From a virus: a stretch of 52,543 nt of DNA. Shown here piece by piece: positions 7,944 to 15,400 of the stretch. The notes beneath the pieces are model-generated. The model had not been told where the DNA came from. It saw only the letters and a list, made by a program, of their open reading frames with translations, and searched no databases. Both the position numbers and the translations under genes were made by a program. The stretch lies in IMG/VR virus record IMGVR_UViG_3300033145_003423, positions 1-52,543 of that record; one strand, written 5' to 3'. How positions within the stretch are numbered: the stretch's first letter is position 1; the number at the start of each line of letters is the position of its first letter.

Positions 7944-8662
7944 AAGAGACTCCAATTATTTTTAACACCGAAATGGTGAGAGCGATACTAGACGGGCGCA
8001 AGACTATGACGAGACGGATTGTTAAGCCACAACCTAAATTATTCTATACTCTTGGTGAAACAAGTGACCCCATTAATCCTGAAAAAACTGCTTTTAAGGT
8101 TATGGATAAAGGTGGTAGAGACTATTTAATGTTACCACCCTATCAGCCCGGAGACAGGTTGTGGGTGAAAGAGACTTGGGCAGTAAAGATTACAGGTGAT
8201 TCCGAGGACCCCGGTTTTAGCTTTACATACAAATCCAGACCAGAAGATTATATATGGAATGTATATCCAACAGATGATGATAGGTTTGAATTGATTAACA
8301 AATACGCAGATAAAAACGGTTGGCAATCGTCGTTATTTATGCCCCGAGAAGCCGCAAGACTAACACTCGATGTAATCAGCGTGCGGACTGAGAGGTTGCA
8401 GGATATAACAGACGCTGATTGTTGGGCGGAAGGCATAGACGATGACGTTCCATTCGGCACAGCAGAAACAAAATTTGCCGACTTCTGGGACTCCAGCTAT
8501 GCCGCACCCAAACCCGTAGAGAAAAACGGTATCATAACACACTACGAGTCCTATCCGTGGGAGGATATACAAGAAACACGCATGCACCTTGGCTTGCCGT
8601 GGATAGTGTGCGGCAATCCTTATATTTGGCGGGTAGAATATGACCCGAGATTGGAGGTCTAA
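7940..8662 (+). CDS. ASCH-domain-like phage protein
   Basis: The N-terminus PIIFNTEMVRAILDGRKTMT followed by RRIVKPQP is the signature of the phage ASCH-like family, which is related to PUA domains and thought to bind RNA or modified bases. LPPYQPGDRLWVKETW at about 55-75 and DVISVRTERLQDITDADCWAEGI at about 145-170 are also typical. It has 240 residues, normal for the family. The ATG overlaps the MazG-like gene's stop (ATGA). Some phage annotations call this a morphogenetic protein, without evidence here. Confidence 0.8.
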   Translation: MKETPIIFNTEMVRAILDGRKTMTRRIVKPQPKLFYTLGETSDPINPEKTAFKVMDKGGRDYLMLPPYQPGDRLWVKETWAVKITGDSEDPGFSFTYKSRPEDYIWNVYPTDDDRFELINKYADKNGWQSSLFMPREAARLTLDVISVRTERLQDITDADCWAEGIDDDVPFGTAETKFADFWDSSYAAPKPVEKNGIITHYESYPWEDIQETRMHLGLPWIVCGNPYIWRVEYDPRLEV

Positions 8663-8663
8663 C

Positions 8664-8897
8664 ATGCCTAAAATAAAGCCCTACAACAAACTCCTGCTCG
8701 ACACGGAGTTAGGAGAAGATGCCATACTCACAATTGATTATCTGGACTGGGATGTGGCCAAAATGACATTCCGGGACATGCTGATAAACCACGAACACAT
8801 GATAAGGGCCGCCGACAAGGTGGTCCTTTCTTCGTCTGACATTGGCGAGTGGAAATACAACCATGACAGCAAGAAATGGGAGAGGCGGCGAATATGA
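8664..8897 (+). CDS. Hypothetical early protein
   Basis: A 77-residue acidic protein (MPKIKPYNKLLLDTELGEDA... DIGEWKYNHDSKKWERRRI) from the ATG at 8664 with a TGGAGGT site. It is not recognised. Its stop overlaps the ATG of the next gene (ATGA). Confidence 0.55.
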   Translation: MPKIKPYNKLLLDTELGEDAILTIDYLDWDVAKMTFRDMLINHEHMIRAADKVVLSSSDIGEWKYNHDSKKWERRRI

Positions 8898-9382
8898 AAA
8901 ATTGGTTTAGAGCAACAGAATGGTATCTGTTCAACTTCTCTCAGTTCCCGGCTATGGCGGCCGCACGCCGAGCAAGAGTCGAGGATATAAGGGAAGGCTA
9001 CATTCCTTCACTAATCCCCGTATATGAACTACGAGAAGGACAACGAGGGAATACGGTATCGTCCCCTGTGGAAAAAGCCGCAATAAAGATAGCAGACGAT
9101 GAAGAGATTAAGCTGCTTGAAAAAGAGATACGCTTTTACGACAGGTGGTATCCTGCAGTCAGGCAACTTGTAGACAAAAGAACGCCGTTTGTTAAGAAGT
9201 TTATTGCAATAGTGTACATAGAACAAACCCCGCCTGCTCTTGCATGGGAGAAGTTAGGATATGAAAAGTCACAGTTTTACAGGGAAAAACAAAAAATAGT
9301 GCGGCAGTTGGCGATAGAGTTGGGATTTCTGCATGATGTGCAGGGGCGGTTGGATTATGGAGAGAGTGAGAAGGAGGAATAA
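8894..9382 (+). CDS. ArpU/DUF1492-like phage transcription regulator
   Basis: The C-terminal third has a sigma-region-4-like helix-turn-helix pattern (QTPPALAWEKLGYEKSQFYR, EKQKIVRQLAIELGF), as in the ArpU/RinA/DUF1492 proteins that switch on late genes in Gram-positive phages. The N-terminal half is helical (KNWFRATEWYLFNFSQFPAM). The ATG at 8894 is chosen because it overlaps the previous stop and follows GGGAGAGG; an upstream ATG at 8876 has no site. The position near the end of the early operon fits a late-gene activator. The family call is inferred from the pattern. Confidence 0.6.
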   Translation: MKNWFRATEWYLFNFSQFPAMAAARRARVEDIREGYIPSLIPVYELREGQRGNTVSSPVEKAAIKIADDEEIKLLEKEIRFYDRWYPAVRQLVDKRTPFVKKFIAIVYIEQTPPALAWEKLGYEKSQFYREKQKIVRQLAIELGFLHDVQGRLDYGESEKEE

Positions 9383-9384
9383 TT

Positions 9385-9780
9385 ATGCCATATTTAAACG
9401 ATTGTAAAATAATGGGACATGCCGGAAGAGAGGCCGAACTATCGTATTCGCAAAATGGTGTTGCAATTTGCAAGTTCTCCATCGCAGTAAGTAGGGGAAA
9501 AGATAAAGAGACCGATTGGTTTAACGTAACATGCTTCAATAAAACCGCTGAAATTGCCGCAGAGAATGTGCAGAAAGGCTCGCTTGTGTTGTGTTCAGGT
9601 TCTATGCAAAGCAACAAATATCAGGAGAAAACATACTGGAACTTCATTGCAAACCGGATTTACAATCTTGACCGCAAAGGCGAGGGGCAGAGTAAGAGCA
9701 AGGCTGATGATGAATGGGGCAAAATTGGGAAGGAAATTGATTTGAGTGATGGGGATGATTCGGAAGTAATTCCGTTTTAG
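9385..9780 (+). CDS. ssb: Single-stranded DNA-binding protein
   Basis: A 131-residue SSB with the OB-fold core: LNDCKIMGHAGREAELSYSQ, ICKFSIAVSRG, TDWFNVTCFNKTAEIAAENV and KGSLVLCSGSMQSNKY. It ends with the acidic tip DDSEVIPF, which in SSBs recruits partner proteins. It coats single-stranded DNA during replication and recombination. The ATG follows AAGGAGGAATA. It is slightly short compared with host SSBs because the linker is reduced. Confidence 0.95.
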   Translation: MPYLNDCKIMGHAGREAELSYSQNGVAICKFSIAVSRGKDKETDWFNVTCFNKTAEIAAENVQKGSLVLCSGSMQSNKYQEKTYWNFIANRIYNLDRKGEGQSKSKADDEWGKIGKEIDLSDGDDSEVIPF

Positions 9781-9804
9781 TTACACCTGTGATAACAACA
9801 CACC

Positions 9805-9823
9805 GGGGAGTTTTGTACTCCCC
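9805..9823 (+). promoter_or_regulatory. GC hairpin after ssb
   Basis: GGGGAGT at 9805-9811 pairs with ACTCCCC at 9817-9823 around a 5-base loop. No T-run follows, so it is not a classic terminator. The CCGGGGAGT sequence is also found in the operon terminator at 10298-10329. It may protect or attenuate the ssb transcript. Confidence 0.4.
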
Positions 9824-9837
9824 TGAAAGGAGAAGCT

Positions 9838-10005
9838 GTGAAAAAAGATATAAATACAATTATTGATGAAATGCGAAAGGTCGCGGAGATAACTATAAGA
9901 GCAGCAGGCAATGGAGACCAGATTAATCTTGCGAATCTCACTAATATTATTGACTCATGGAGATTTAGCTTAGAGAAACTAACGCCGCATATAACGATTG
10001 AATAG
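9838..10005 (+). CDS. 55-residue hypothetical peptide
   Basis: The GTG start follows AAAGGAGAAGCT. The product is helical (DINTIIDEMRKVAEITIRAA... NIIDSWRFSLEKLTP). It is not recognised, but the ribosome site is strong and the gene lies between two operon members. Confidence 0.5.
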   Translation: MKKDINTIIDEMRKVAEITIRAAGNGDQINLANLTNIIDSWRFSLEKLTPHITIE

Positions 10006-10025
10006 ATGAAGGGAGAAGGAAACAA

Positions 10026-10289
10026 ATGAAAGATAGAAGTGTTGGCGAGATAGTAGACCAAGTGCTAAACGCTATACCAGATGAACATAAGCATTATTTT
10101 GATAAAGTGTTGGATGATTTACTTTATACTGCGCCTGAAGTTATAAATAACTGGTTTAACGAAAGGTTTTTAAGAACATTTAACAATGCTGTGCCTAATC
10201 CACCGATAGATGAATGGCATTTTAATGCAGTAGCCGCCCTAACTAGAAAAACCGTAGAACAGGTGCGTGAAGAATTTACAGTCTCTTAA
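10026..10289 (+). CDS. Last gene of the early operon, hypothetical
   Basis: An 87-residue acidic protein (VGEIVDQVLNAIPDEHKHYF... LTRKTVEQVREEFTVS) with an AGGGAGAAGGA site. It is not recognised. It ends just before the bidirectional terminator at 10298-10329. Confidence 0.55.
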   Translation: MKDRSVGEIVDQVLNAIPDEHKHYFDKVLDDLLYTAPEVINNWFNERFLRTFNNAVPNPPIDEWHFNAVAALTRKTVEQVREEFTVS

Positions 10290-10297
10290 CACAAAAA

Positions 10298-10329
10298 ACT
10301 CCCCGGTAGGCACAAGCTAACCGGGGAGT
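10298..10329. terminator. Bidirectional terminator between convergent operons
   Basis: ACTCCCCGGT at 10298-10307 pairs perfectly with ACCGGGGAGT at 10320-10329 (10 bp, 12-base loop). TAATTTTGTTATTT follows on the plus strand. On the minus strand the stem is followed by TTTTTTGTG. It separates the plus-strand early operon from the end of the minus-strand late operon. Confidence 0.88.
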
Positions 10330-10336
10330 AATTTTG

Positions 10337-10699
10337 TTATTTCCTTATAGCTTCAGCCCACTCTTCACCAAATGCATCTTTAAATGTCCTTAATGCTCCC
10401 TCAATCAGCCCTTTCACTTCATCAGGTGTTATCCTCAGTCCGTACTCCTTTGCCCTGTCAGCCAGCCATTCTGCCGCCTTGCCGTACTTATCCTGGCCAT
10501 GTAAGTCCTTGTAAGCCTGCTCAACAAACTTCACAGCAAGCATAGCTAATTCCTGCTTTGCGTTCAGCGCTATATCAGCCTGTTTCATCTTCTCCACGCC
10601 TATCCTTTGCCGTATAAGTTCCACAGCCAAAACAGCAAGACCAGCTCCCAGCAGTGCGAAAAATTCAAAGGCAAACTCTTTGATAATCTGTTCAAGCAT
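10337..10699 (-). CDS. LL-H-family phage holin
   Basis: A 120-residue protein with one N-terminal membrane segment (FEFFALLGAGLAVLAVELI at about 10-28) and a long soluble helical tail. The tail motifs AMLAVKFVEQAYKDLHGQDK and YGKAAEWLADRAKEYGL are characteristic of the LL-H phage holin family. Holins permeabilise the membrane to release or activate endolysin. It lies directly downstream of the amidase gene with a GGAGATAATAG site. A second holin-type gene (11298-11816) is in the same cassette. Confidence 0.8.
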   Translation of the reverse strand: MLEQIIKEFAFEFFALLGAGLAVLAVELIRQRIGVEKMKQADIALNAKQELAMLAVKFVEQAYKDLHGQDKYGKAAEWLADRAKEYGLRITPDEVKGLIEGALRTFKDAFGEEWAEAIRK

Positions 10700-10702
10700 C
10701 TA

Positions 10703-11329
10703 TTATCTCCTTTCATCAAGTCGTCTTAACATGGTGAAAAACAACCAATACGGAGGTTCGCCTTCCCCTAACCTGGGCTTCCAATATTCGGGGTTTTTTA
10801 TGATTCCCTCTTTAACCAAGTAGTCAATAGATTCCTCTCCCAGTTTTTTCATCCAAATTTCCAAATTATTTCCCTCCAATCTTTTGTACAGCTCCACCCA
10901 TGGGAAATTCTTCCCGGGGCAAGCAGTAGCCATCACATCTTTGTGACCAATCACCGGGATACCCGGATACCTGTTCCGGATATCTTTGATGAGCCAAATC
11001 ACAGAACTCAACTGCGCTTCAGTGGGCTTTCCCTCCATGAAGTTACCTATCAGGCAGATACCCAGGCCATCAGTGTTAGCCTCATGCTGTGCATCTTGCC
11101 AGGCATGAGCGCCCCTAGCCCATTCCGGCCTACCCTTATAGATGGTGCCATCCGGATAAATTACATAGTGATATCCCAGCCCACTCCATCCCTTGCCTTG
11201 ATGCCAACGGTGCATGTCCTGGATGGTAGTAGTTATAGAGCTGGCAGAATGATGTAGCACAATCCGTTCTGTCTTATACCGTTTCCTAAAAATCCCTTTA
11301 AATTGGATATTGGTCTTTATTGTTTTCAT
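10703..11329 (-). CDS. N-acetylmuramoyl-L-alanine amidase endolysin
   Basis: An Amidase_2 (PGRP-like) endolysin of 208 residues that cuts the amide bond between muramic acid and the peptide stem. The zinc ligands and catalytic pattern are visible: IVLHHSAS at about 23-30, GLGYHYVIYPDG, RGAHAWQDA, and HKDVMATACPG at about 130-140. The C-terminal 45 residues (IDYLVKEGIIKNPEYWKPRL) look like a small wall-binding or spacer region. The ATG at 11329 is chosen because AAGGAGG lies 13 bases upstream; a longer frame begins at 11353. It overlaps the upstream holin gene by 32 bases. Confidence 0.92.
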   Translation of the reverse strand: MKTIKTNIQFKGIFRKRYKTERIVLHHSASSITTTIQDMHRWHQGKGWSGLGYHYVIYPDGTIYKGRPEWARGAHAWQDAQHEANTDGLGICLIGNFMEGKPTEAQLSSVIWLIKDIRNRYPGIPVIGHKDVMATACPGKNFPWVELYKRLEGNNLEIWMKKLGEESIDYLVKEGIIKNPEYWKPRLGEGEPPYWLFFTMLRRLDERR

Positions 11330-11816
11330 TACTTGTCTCCCCTCCTTCCTCAACTATCTGCTCCAGTTTTCTCTTACTAAACTTCTTCAACCACCGGAAC
11401 TCTTCAACCCCGGCTTCCAGGAAGTTCTCACAGGTACTTTCCAACTCCACAAAGAAAAATATTCCATATATAACGCTGGAAGCTACATAGGTGTATTCAT
11501 ACGGAAACTTCTCCATCTGGCAGGCAAACACGCACATAATGAAATAGGCAGGTATCTTAATCTTCGCTCCCTGAAACATCTTGTCCGATTGTATGTGTCC
11601 CTCTTTAATGGCCTTTACGAGCCCGCCATGTTGAGCAGATTCGGATACAAGCCTTGACAACAAGTCACAAGCTACCGCAATCCACAGAGCATAGAATGCA
11701 GGACCCGGGCCTATCAAGTAAGTAATCGCACCCACAAAAAAGCCCCCCAGCCACGCTAGAGGGTTAGTGAGGGCGTTCATGCCTATCTTCCCGAAGGAAG
11801 CTAAAAATTCGGTCAT
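11298..11816 (-). CDS. Phage holin, holin_4-type (TcdE/Bacteriophage lysis family)
   Basis: A 172-residue membrane protein with several hydrophobic segments (LAWLGGFFVGAITYLIG, FYALWIAVACDLLSRLV, AYFIMCVFACQ, VASSVIYGIFFFVELEST). The ...SENAEKAG-like motif of the family is present in modified form as ESTCENFLEAG. It probably forms lesions in the cytoplasmic membrane at lysis. The ATG at 11816 follows CGGGAGG; an in-frame longer start at 11837 has no site. It is the first gene of the holin-amidase-holin lysis cassette. Confidence 0.8.
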   Translation of the reverse strand: MTEFLASFGKIGMNALTNPLAWLGGFFVGAITYLIGPGPAFYALWIAVACDLLSRLVSESAQHGGLVKAIKEGHIQSDKMFQGAKIKIPAYFIMCVFACQMEKFPYEYTYVASSVIYGIFFFVELESTCENFLEAGVEEFRWLKKFSKRKLEQIVEEGGETSNENNKDQYPI

Positions 11817-11837
11817 TGTCAAACCTCCCGTCTCCAA

Positions 11838-11858
11838 TAAAAAAGAGCCTCCCGGCTC
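11838..11858 (-). terminator. Terminator upstream of lysis cassette
   Basis: On the minus strand GAGCC-GGGA-GGCTC is followed immediately by TTTTTTATT. It would end or attenuate transcripts from the late operon before the lysis genes. The short peptide frame just before it (ending at about 11861) has only 12-13 codons and was not called. Confidence 0.65.
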
Positions 11859-11914
11859 ACTTCTTCACGTGAATCTTGCTCATATCAATAGGCACCACTC
11901 CTTGAAATTGCGCA

Positions 11915-11957
11915 TAAAAAAAAAGCGGGGTTTTGCGCCCGCTTGATTACTTTTTTA
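11915..11957. terminator. Bidirectional terminator
   Basis: AAGCGGG at 11923-11929 pairs with CCCGCTT at 11938-11944 around GTTTTGCG. On the minus strand a run of nine T follows; on the plus strand TTTTTT appears 7 bases after the stem. Two terminators in 120 bases imply that the lysis cassette is insulated from the virion genes. No lysis promoter could be identified with certainty. Confidence 0.75.
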
Positions 11958-12017
11958 GTTCTGTTCACTTCATTTAATATAATAAGAGTAGACTAACTAG
12001 TTTAAGGAAGTTGTATA

Positions 12018-12095
12018 ATGAAAATTAAACAAATAATTAAACCTGCATTAGTGTTTGTTGTCCTTTATTGGTTGTGGCAATTGGTTACGCTGTAA
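12018..12095 (+). CDS. 25-residue single-span membrane peptide, antisense to late operon
   Basis: The ATG follows TTTAAGGAAGTTGTATA. The product begins MKIKQIIKP and continues with a hydrophobic segment (ALVFVVLYWLWQLVTL). A TTAATATAATAAGAG stretch about 35 bases upstream could be a minus-10 region. It runs opposite to the late genes and ends at the base before the neighbouring gene's stop. It could be a small lysis or toxin-like peptide, but it is too short to be sure it is a gene. Confidence 0.35.
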   Translation: MKIKQIIKPALVFVVLYWLWQLVTL

Positions 12096-12359
12096 TTATT
12101 TATCCTTGTACCAATATTTAGGCGCTTCAGCAATGCAATAAGCCAAGATTGTCAAAAAACCAACTCCTAAAACGTAAGCGCAAATATAAAGCACACTCCA
12201 ATCTCGTCCCGTGTACCAGCTCCATACAGCCACTATAGAAAACAGCGCAATGAACATTCTTCCATAAAGTGTCTCCTTAGCAGTAAGCCAACGCTCTATC
12301 ACTATGCTCATTTTATCTACAAACCGAAACCAGCGACTCCTTTCTTTTTCAACATCCAC
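12096..12359 (-). CDS. Small two-span membrane protein
   Basis: An 87-residue protein with two predicted membrane helices (FIALFSIVAVWSWYTG at about 36-51 and LYICAYVLGVGFLTILAYCI at about 57-76). The N-terminus is charged. The ATG follows GAAGGTGAG. It lies between the ejection protein and the lysis cassette, so it may be a further holin-like or spanin-like protein, but no family signature is visible. Confidence 0.55.
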   Translation of the reverse strand: MDVEKERSRWFRFVDKMSIVIERWLTAKETLYGRMFIALFSIVAVWSWYTGRDWSVLYICAYVLGVGFLTILAYCIAEAPKYWYKDK

Positions 12360-12419
12360 AAACTCACCTTCTTTCTATTTACAATATACTCGAAAGCTTA
12401 CAAAAGATGAAATTTACTA

Positions 12420-15400
12420 TTATTGGCTTCTAAGCACATCCATATCTCGCGGATGCACTTTACCACTTTTAGCATTATATCGTATGCCTCTGTTTTCCAA
12501 AACATAATCCTTGCCCATGCGCCCAGCATCGGTTAATACACTCATCATGCGTTTAATCTTTTCTTCATCAGATAGGTGTGGCGATATTCTCCCAAATCCC
12601 TTCATGGTTTCCTCACCCATAACCCTCTGCATCTCAACATACTCATCTGCCGTTAAAACGACCTTTTGCCCTGATACGGTGAAATACTTCCTAACTGAAC
12701 GCGGAACATGCTTAGTCTCGCCGGTGTTATTGAAAACTTCAATAACCATTTGAGCTTCAGGAGTAGGGTTATACCGACTCTGGAAAGACGGCATAAGGTA
12801 GACATTTAACGGATTCTTATTGCTTGACCAAATATCCTCATTTTGATACGTAGTCCGTGGTTTACCCAAAGTATCATACTGTTGTGGCAGGCTATAGCTT
12901 ACGCCAGGTATTCTGCCTACTGCACGATTTACCATCTGTTTACCCCAATTCGGGTCATAACTAGAACGTGCTGCTTCATCAGTTGACTGCTTGGTTTGGT
13001 TGAGAATTGTCGGTACAAAGGAAGATAGAACACCTTTTAGCACATTGATTATGCCTGTGCCTAATCCTCCACCGCCCATGAGAGTTTCCACTCCTTGCAT
13101 TAAGGGTTGTTCAGCAAATGCATTAACCCCTTCACCAAAGGCCATCGCCATTGTACCGAGCAAACCCATAGCATCTGTAGCGTTATTGTCAATTTCTGCT
13201 CCTAGCATTATCGGTAACGCAAATGGCTGGAACCAGTCGTAAGTAACGAGCATGTCATTCTTCTGCACCTTCGCTTTTTCGGGGTCAAATCCACTTAGCA
13301 CAAAGCGTTTTAAGCCGGAAGCATTAATCTTATATGCTCCAAGCCCCGCCTGTTTGTTTAGCTTCTCAATATCCCAATCTGAAGAAGGTTTACCGCTTAG
13401 AATTCCCAGCTTATGAAGAACTGCACCTGTGCCTGCCAATGAAGTAGAACCAACCAATGCCCTAGAAAATGATTCTACAAAAGCCTTCTGATTAAACTTT
13501 ACACCCATTAAAGGCTTGCTTGCTTCAAAGATTGTTCTTGCAAATCCTGCAGGAGAATAAGCAAATCCCCTATTTATTAAGTTTGCCGGAGTCTTGGGGT
13601 ATTTGATTATGAAATCACCGGCACCAAATTCCTTGTCCATGTTCAATAGTCGCTTCAGGCCCGAGAACAGGTTGCTCAAAGCGTTGTCGTCCTGGAATGT
13701 GCGATAAAGCCCTGTATATGTAGCAATTTCCTCTGCCGCTTCCGCGTCTAACTCTCTGCCATTCATTTCAGCAAGCTTAATTTCTTGCCTCATAGCATCC
13801 TCATAAGCCGCCTCAAAGAAGGCCCTATCCGTTGCTCTTAGCTCAACGCCCAAAGCCTTCTCAGCTTTAGCCAAACCCCTCTCAATAACGCTATCAGCAT
13901 CCGATTTAAAAGTTGGTTGTCTGCTTAGCTCAAACTTGTTCATAGCGGCAGGGCCAGTATCTATGCCGCGTATAGCATCTTCATAACCCTCTCTTAGTCC
14001 CTGTTTAAATCCGCTTGTTTGTGCGTTAAAGGAGGGTATCAGTTTAGATCGTTGCCCTGTGAATTTCGATACCATTTTATCAACGCCAACCCCGACAACA
14101 TCACTTGCGACCTCACCAGCGGCAAAGCCAGTATTGCCGATGATATTTCTCATAGCTGTTTTAGGGTTCAGCAATTGCCCCATAGTGTGAACAGTGGATA
14201 CCTTCTTTAAGAATGAAGATGGTACTTGTCCATCAATATAATTCAACAGTTGTTTGGTCGCTACTAGCTTTTCCCGGCCTTCAGGCATGGTTTCTATTCG
14301 CTTCATTTCCTTCGCTACCTTTTCAGCTACATCGGGAGCAAGTTTCAAATCGCCTTTTCTTCCAGCCTTTTTCAGTGCATCATTAGCCCTGTCAATTGTC
14401 TTTTGAGTATATTTCAGCATACCTTCAGGGGTCATTTTACCCCAAAGGCTTAGAGACTGGATGGCCTGCCCCTGAGTAGTGGATTTCTGAGATATACCCT
14501 CTAAAATGTCTATAGCCTCGTCATATTTGCCTTCTGTATTGGCCTTTTGAACTAATCTCAAAGCCACCGTATTTGAAAGAGCGTTTCCCGGTTCTTCTCT
14601 GACCAATCGTCTTGCGGCTTCAATATCCTCTGCAATCAACTTTTCAGCTTGTGCAATAGTTTCTTTGTTGGTGATAGCATCATAAGCCCCACGCTTTCCG
14701 GGAGCCATTTCGTTAATTAATCCCTTTTGCATTTCAGGAGATACCCAATCAGACCCAGCAGAAGTCACCCCGAGGCTTCTAACCTTCTGCCCATTGCCCA
14801 GCGTCTCCATTTTTTCAGGAACTTCAATCCTTTTCGCCCCTCTGCCCAATTCCTGTCCCTTGAAAGGCTTTCCGAGATTTTCAGGAGCAATTGCATTACC
14901 GGGTTTAATTCCGCTTGTCTGTGGGGATTCTAGAGAAGTGTTTCTTGTCACACCCTTGCCGAGAGGTTGCGCCTCGTTGGTTTTAGGCAATATTGCATAA
15001 TGATTAGTCCCGTTTTCTGCATATCGCATAGCATCATAACCATTTTTTTGCATCCATTCTACAAATTCATGAGCAGAAGCATCATTCTCCCTATAACTGC
15101 GAAGGAGTTTCCAAGGTTCAAGGATGTCCGATTCATCCGTTGTTTTATTAACTACAAACTGACGTTCAATGTCATTAAATCGTTTCCACTTGGGAGCATT
15201 TATATTTTCACCTTTGGTGTATTTAGGAATTGGCGAACCTTCAGCCTTCAATAAATCATTTATCACATCGTTCCATTTAGGCGTTTCACCTAACTCGCTT
15301 AAATCCAATACCTTTGTTGGAGAAATAGAATATTCTTTTACATTCCCTTCACCTGTCGGCTTTCTTCCCACTAATGTTTCAAAGGTTTTCTCCGCTTCTT

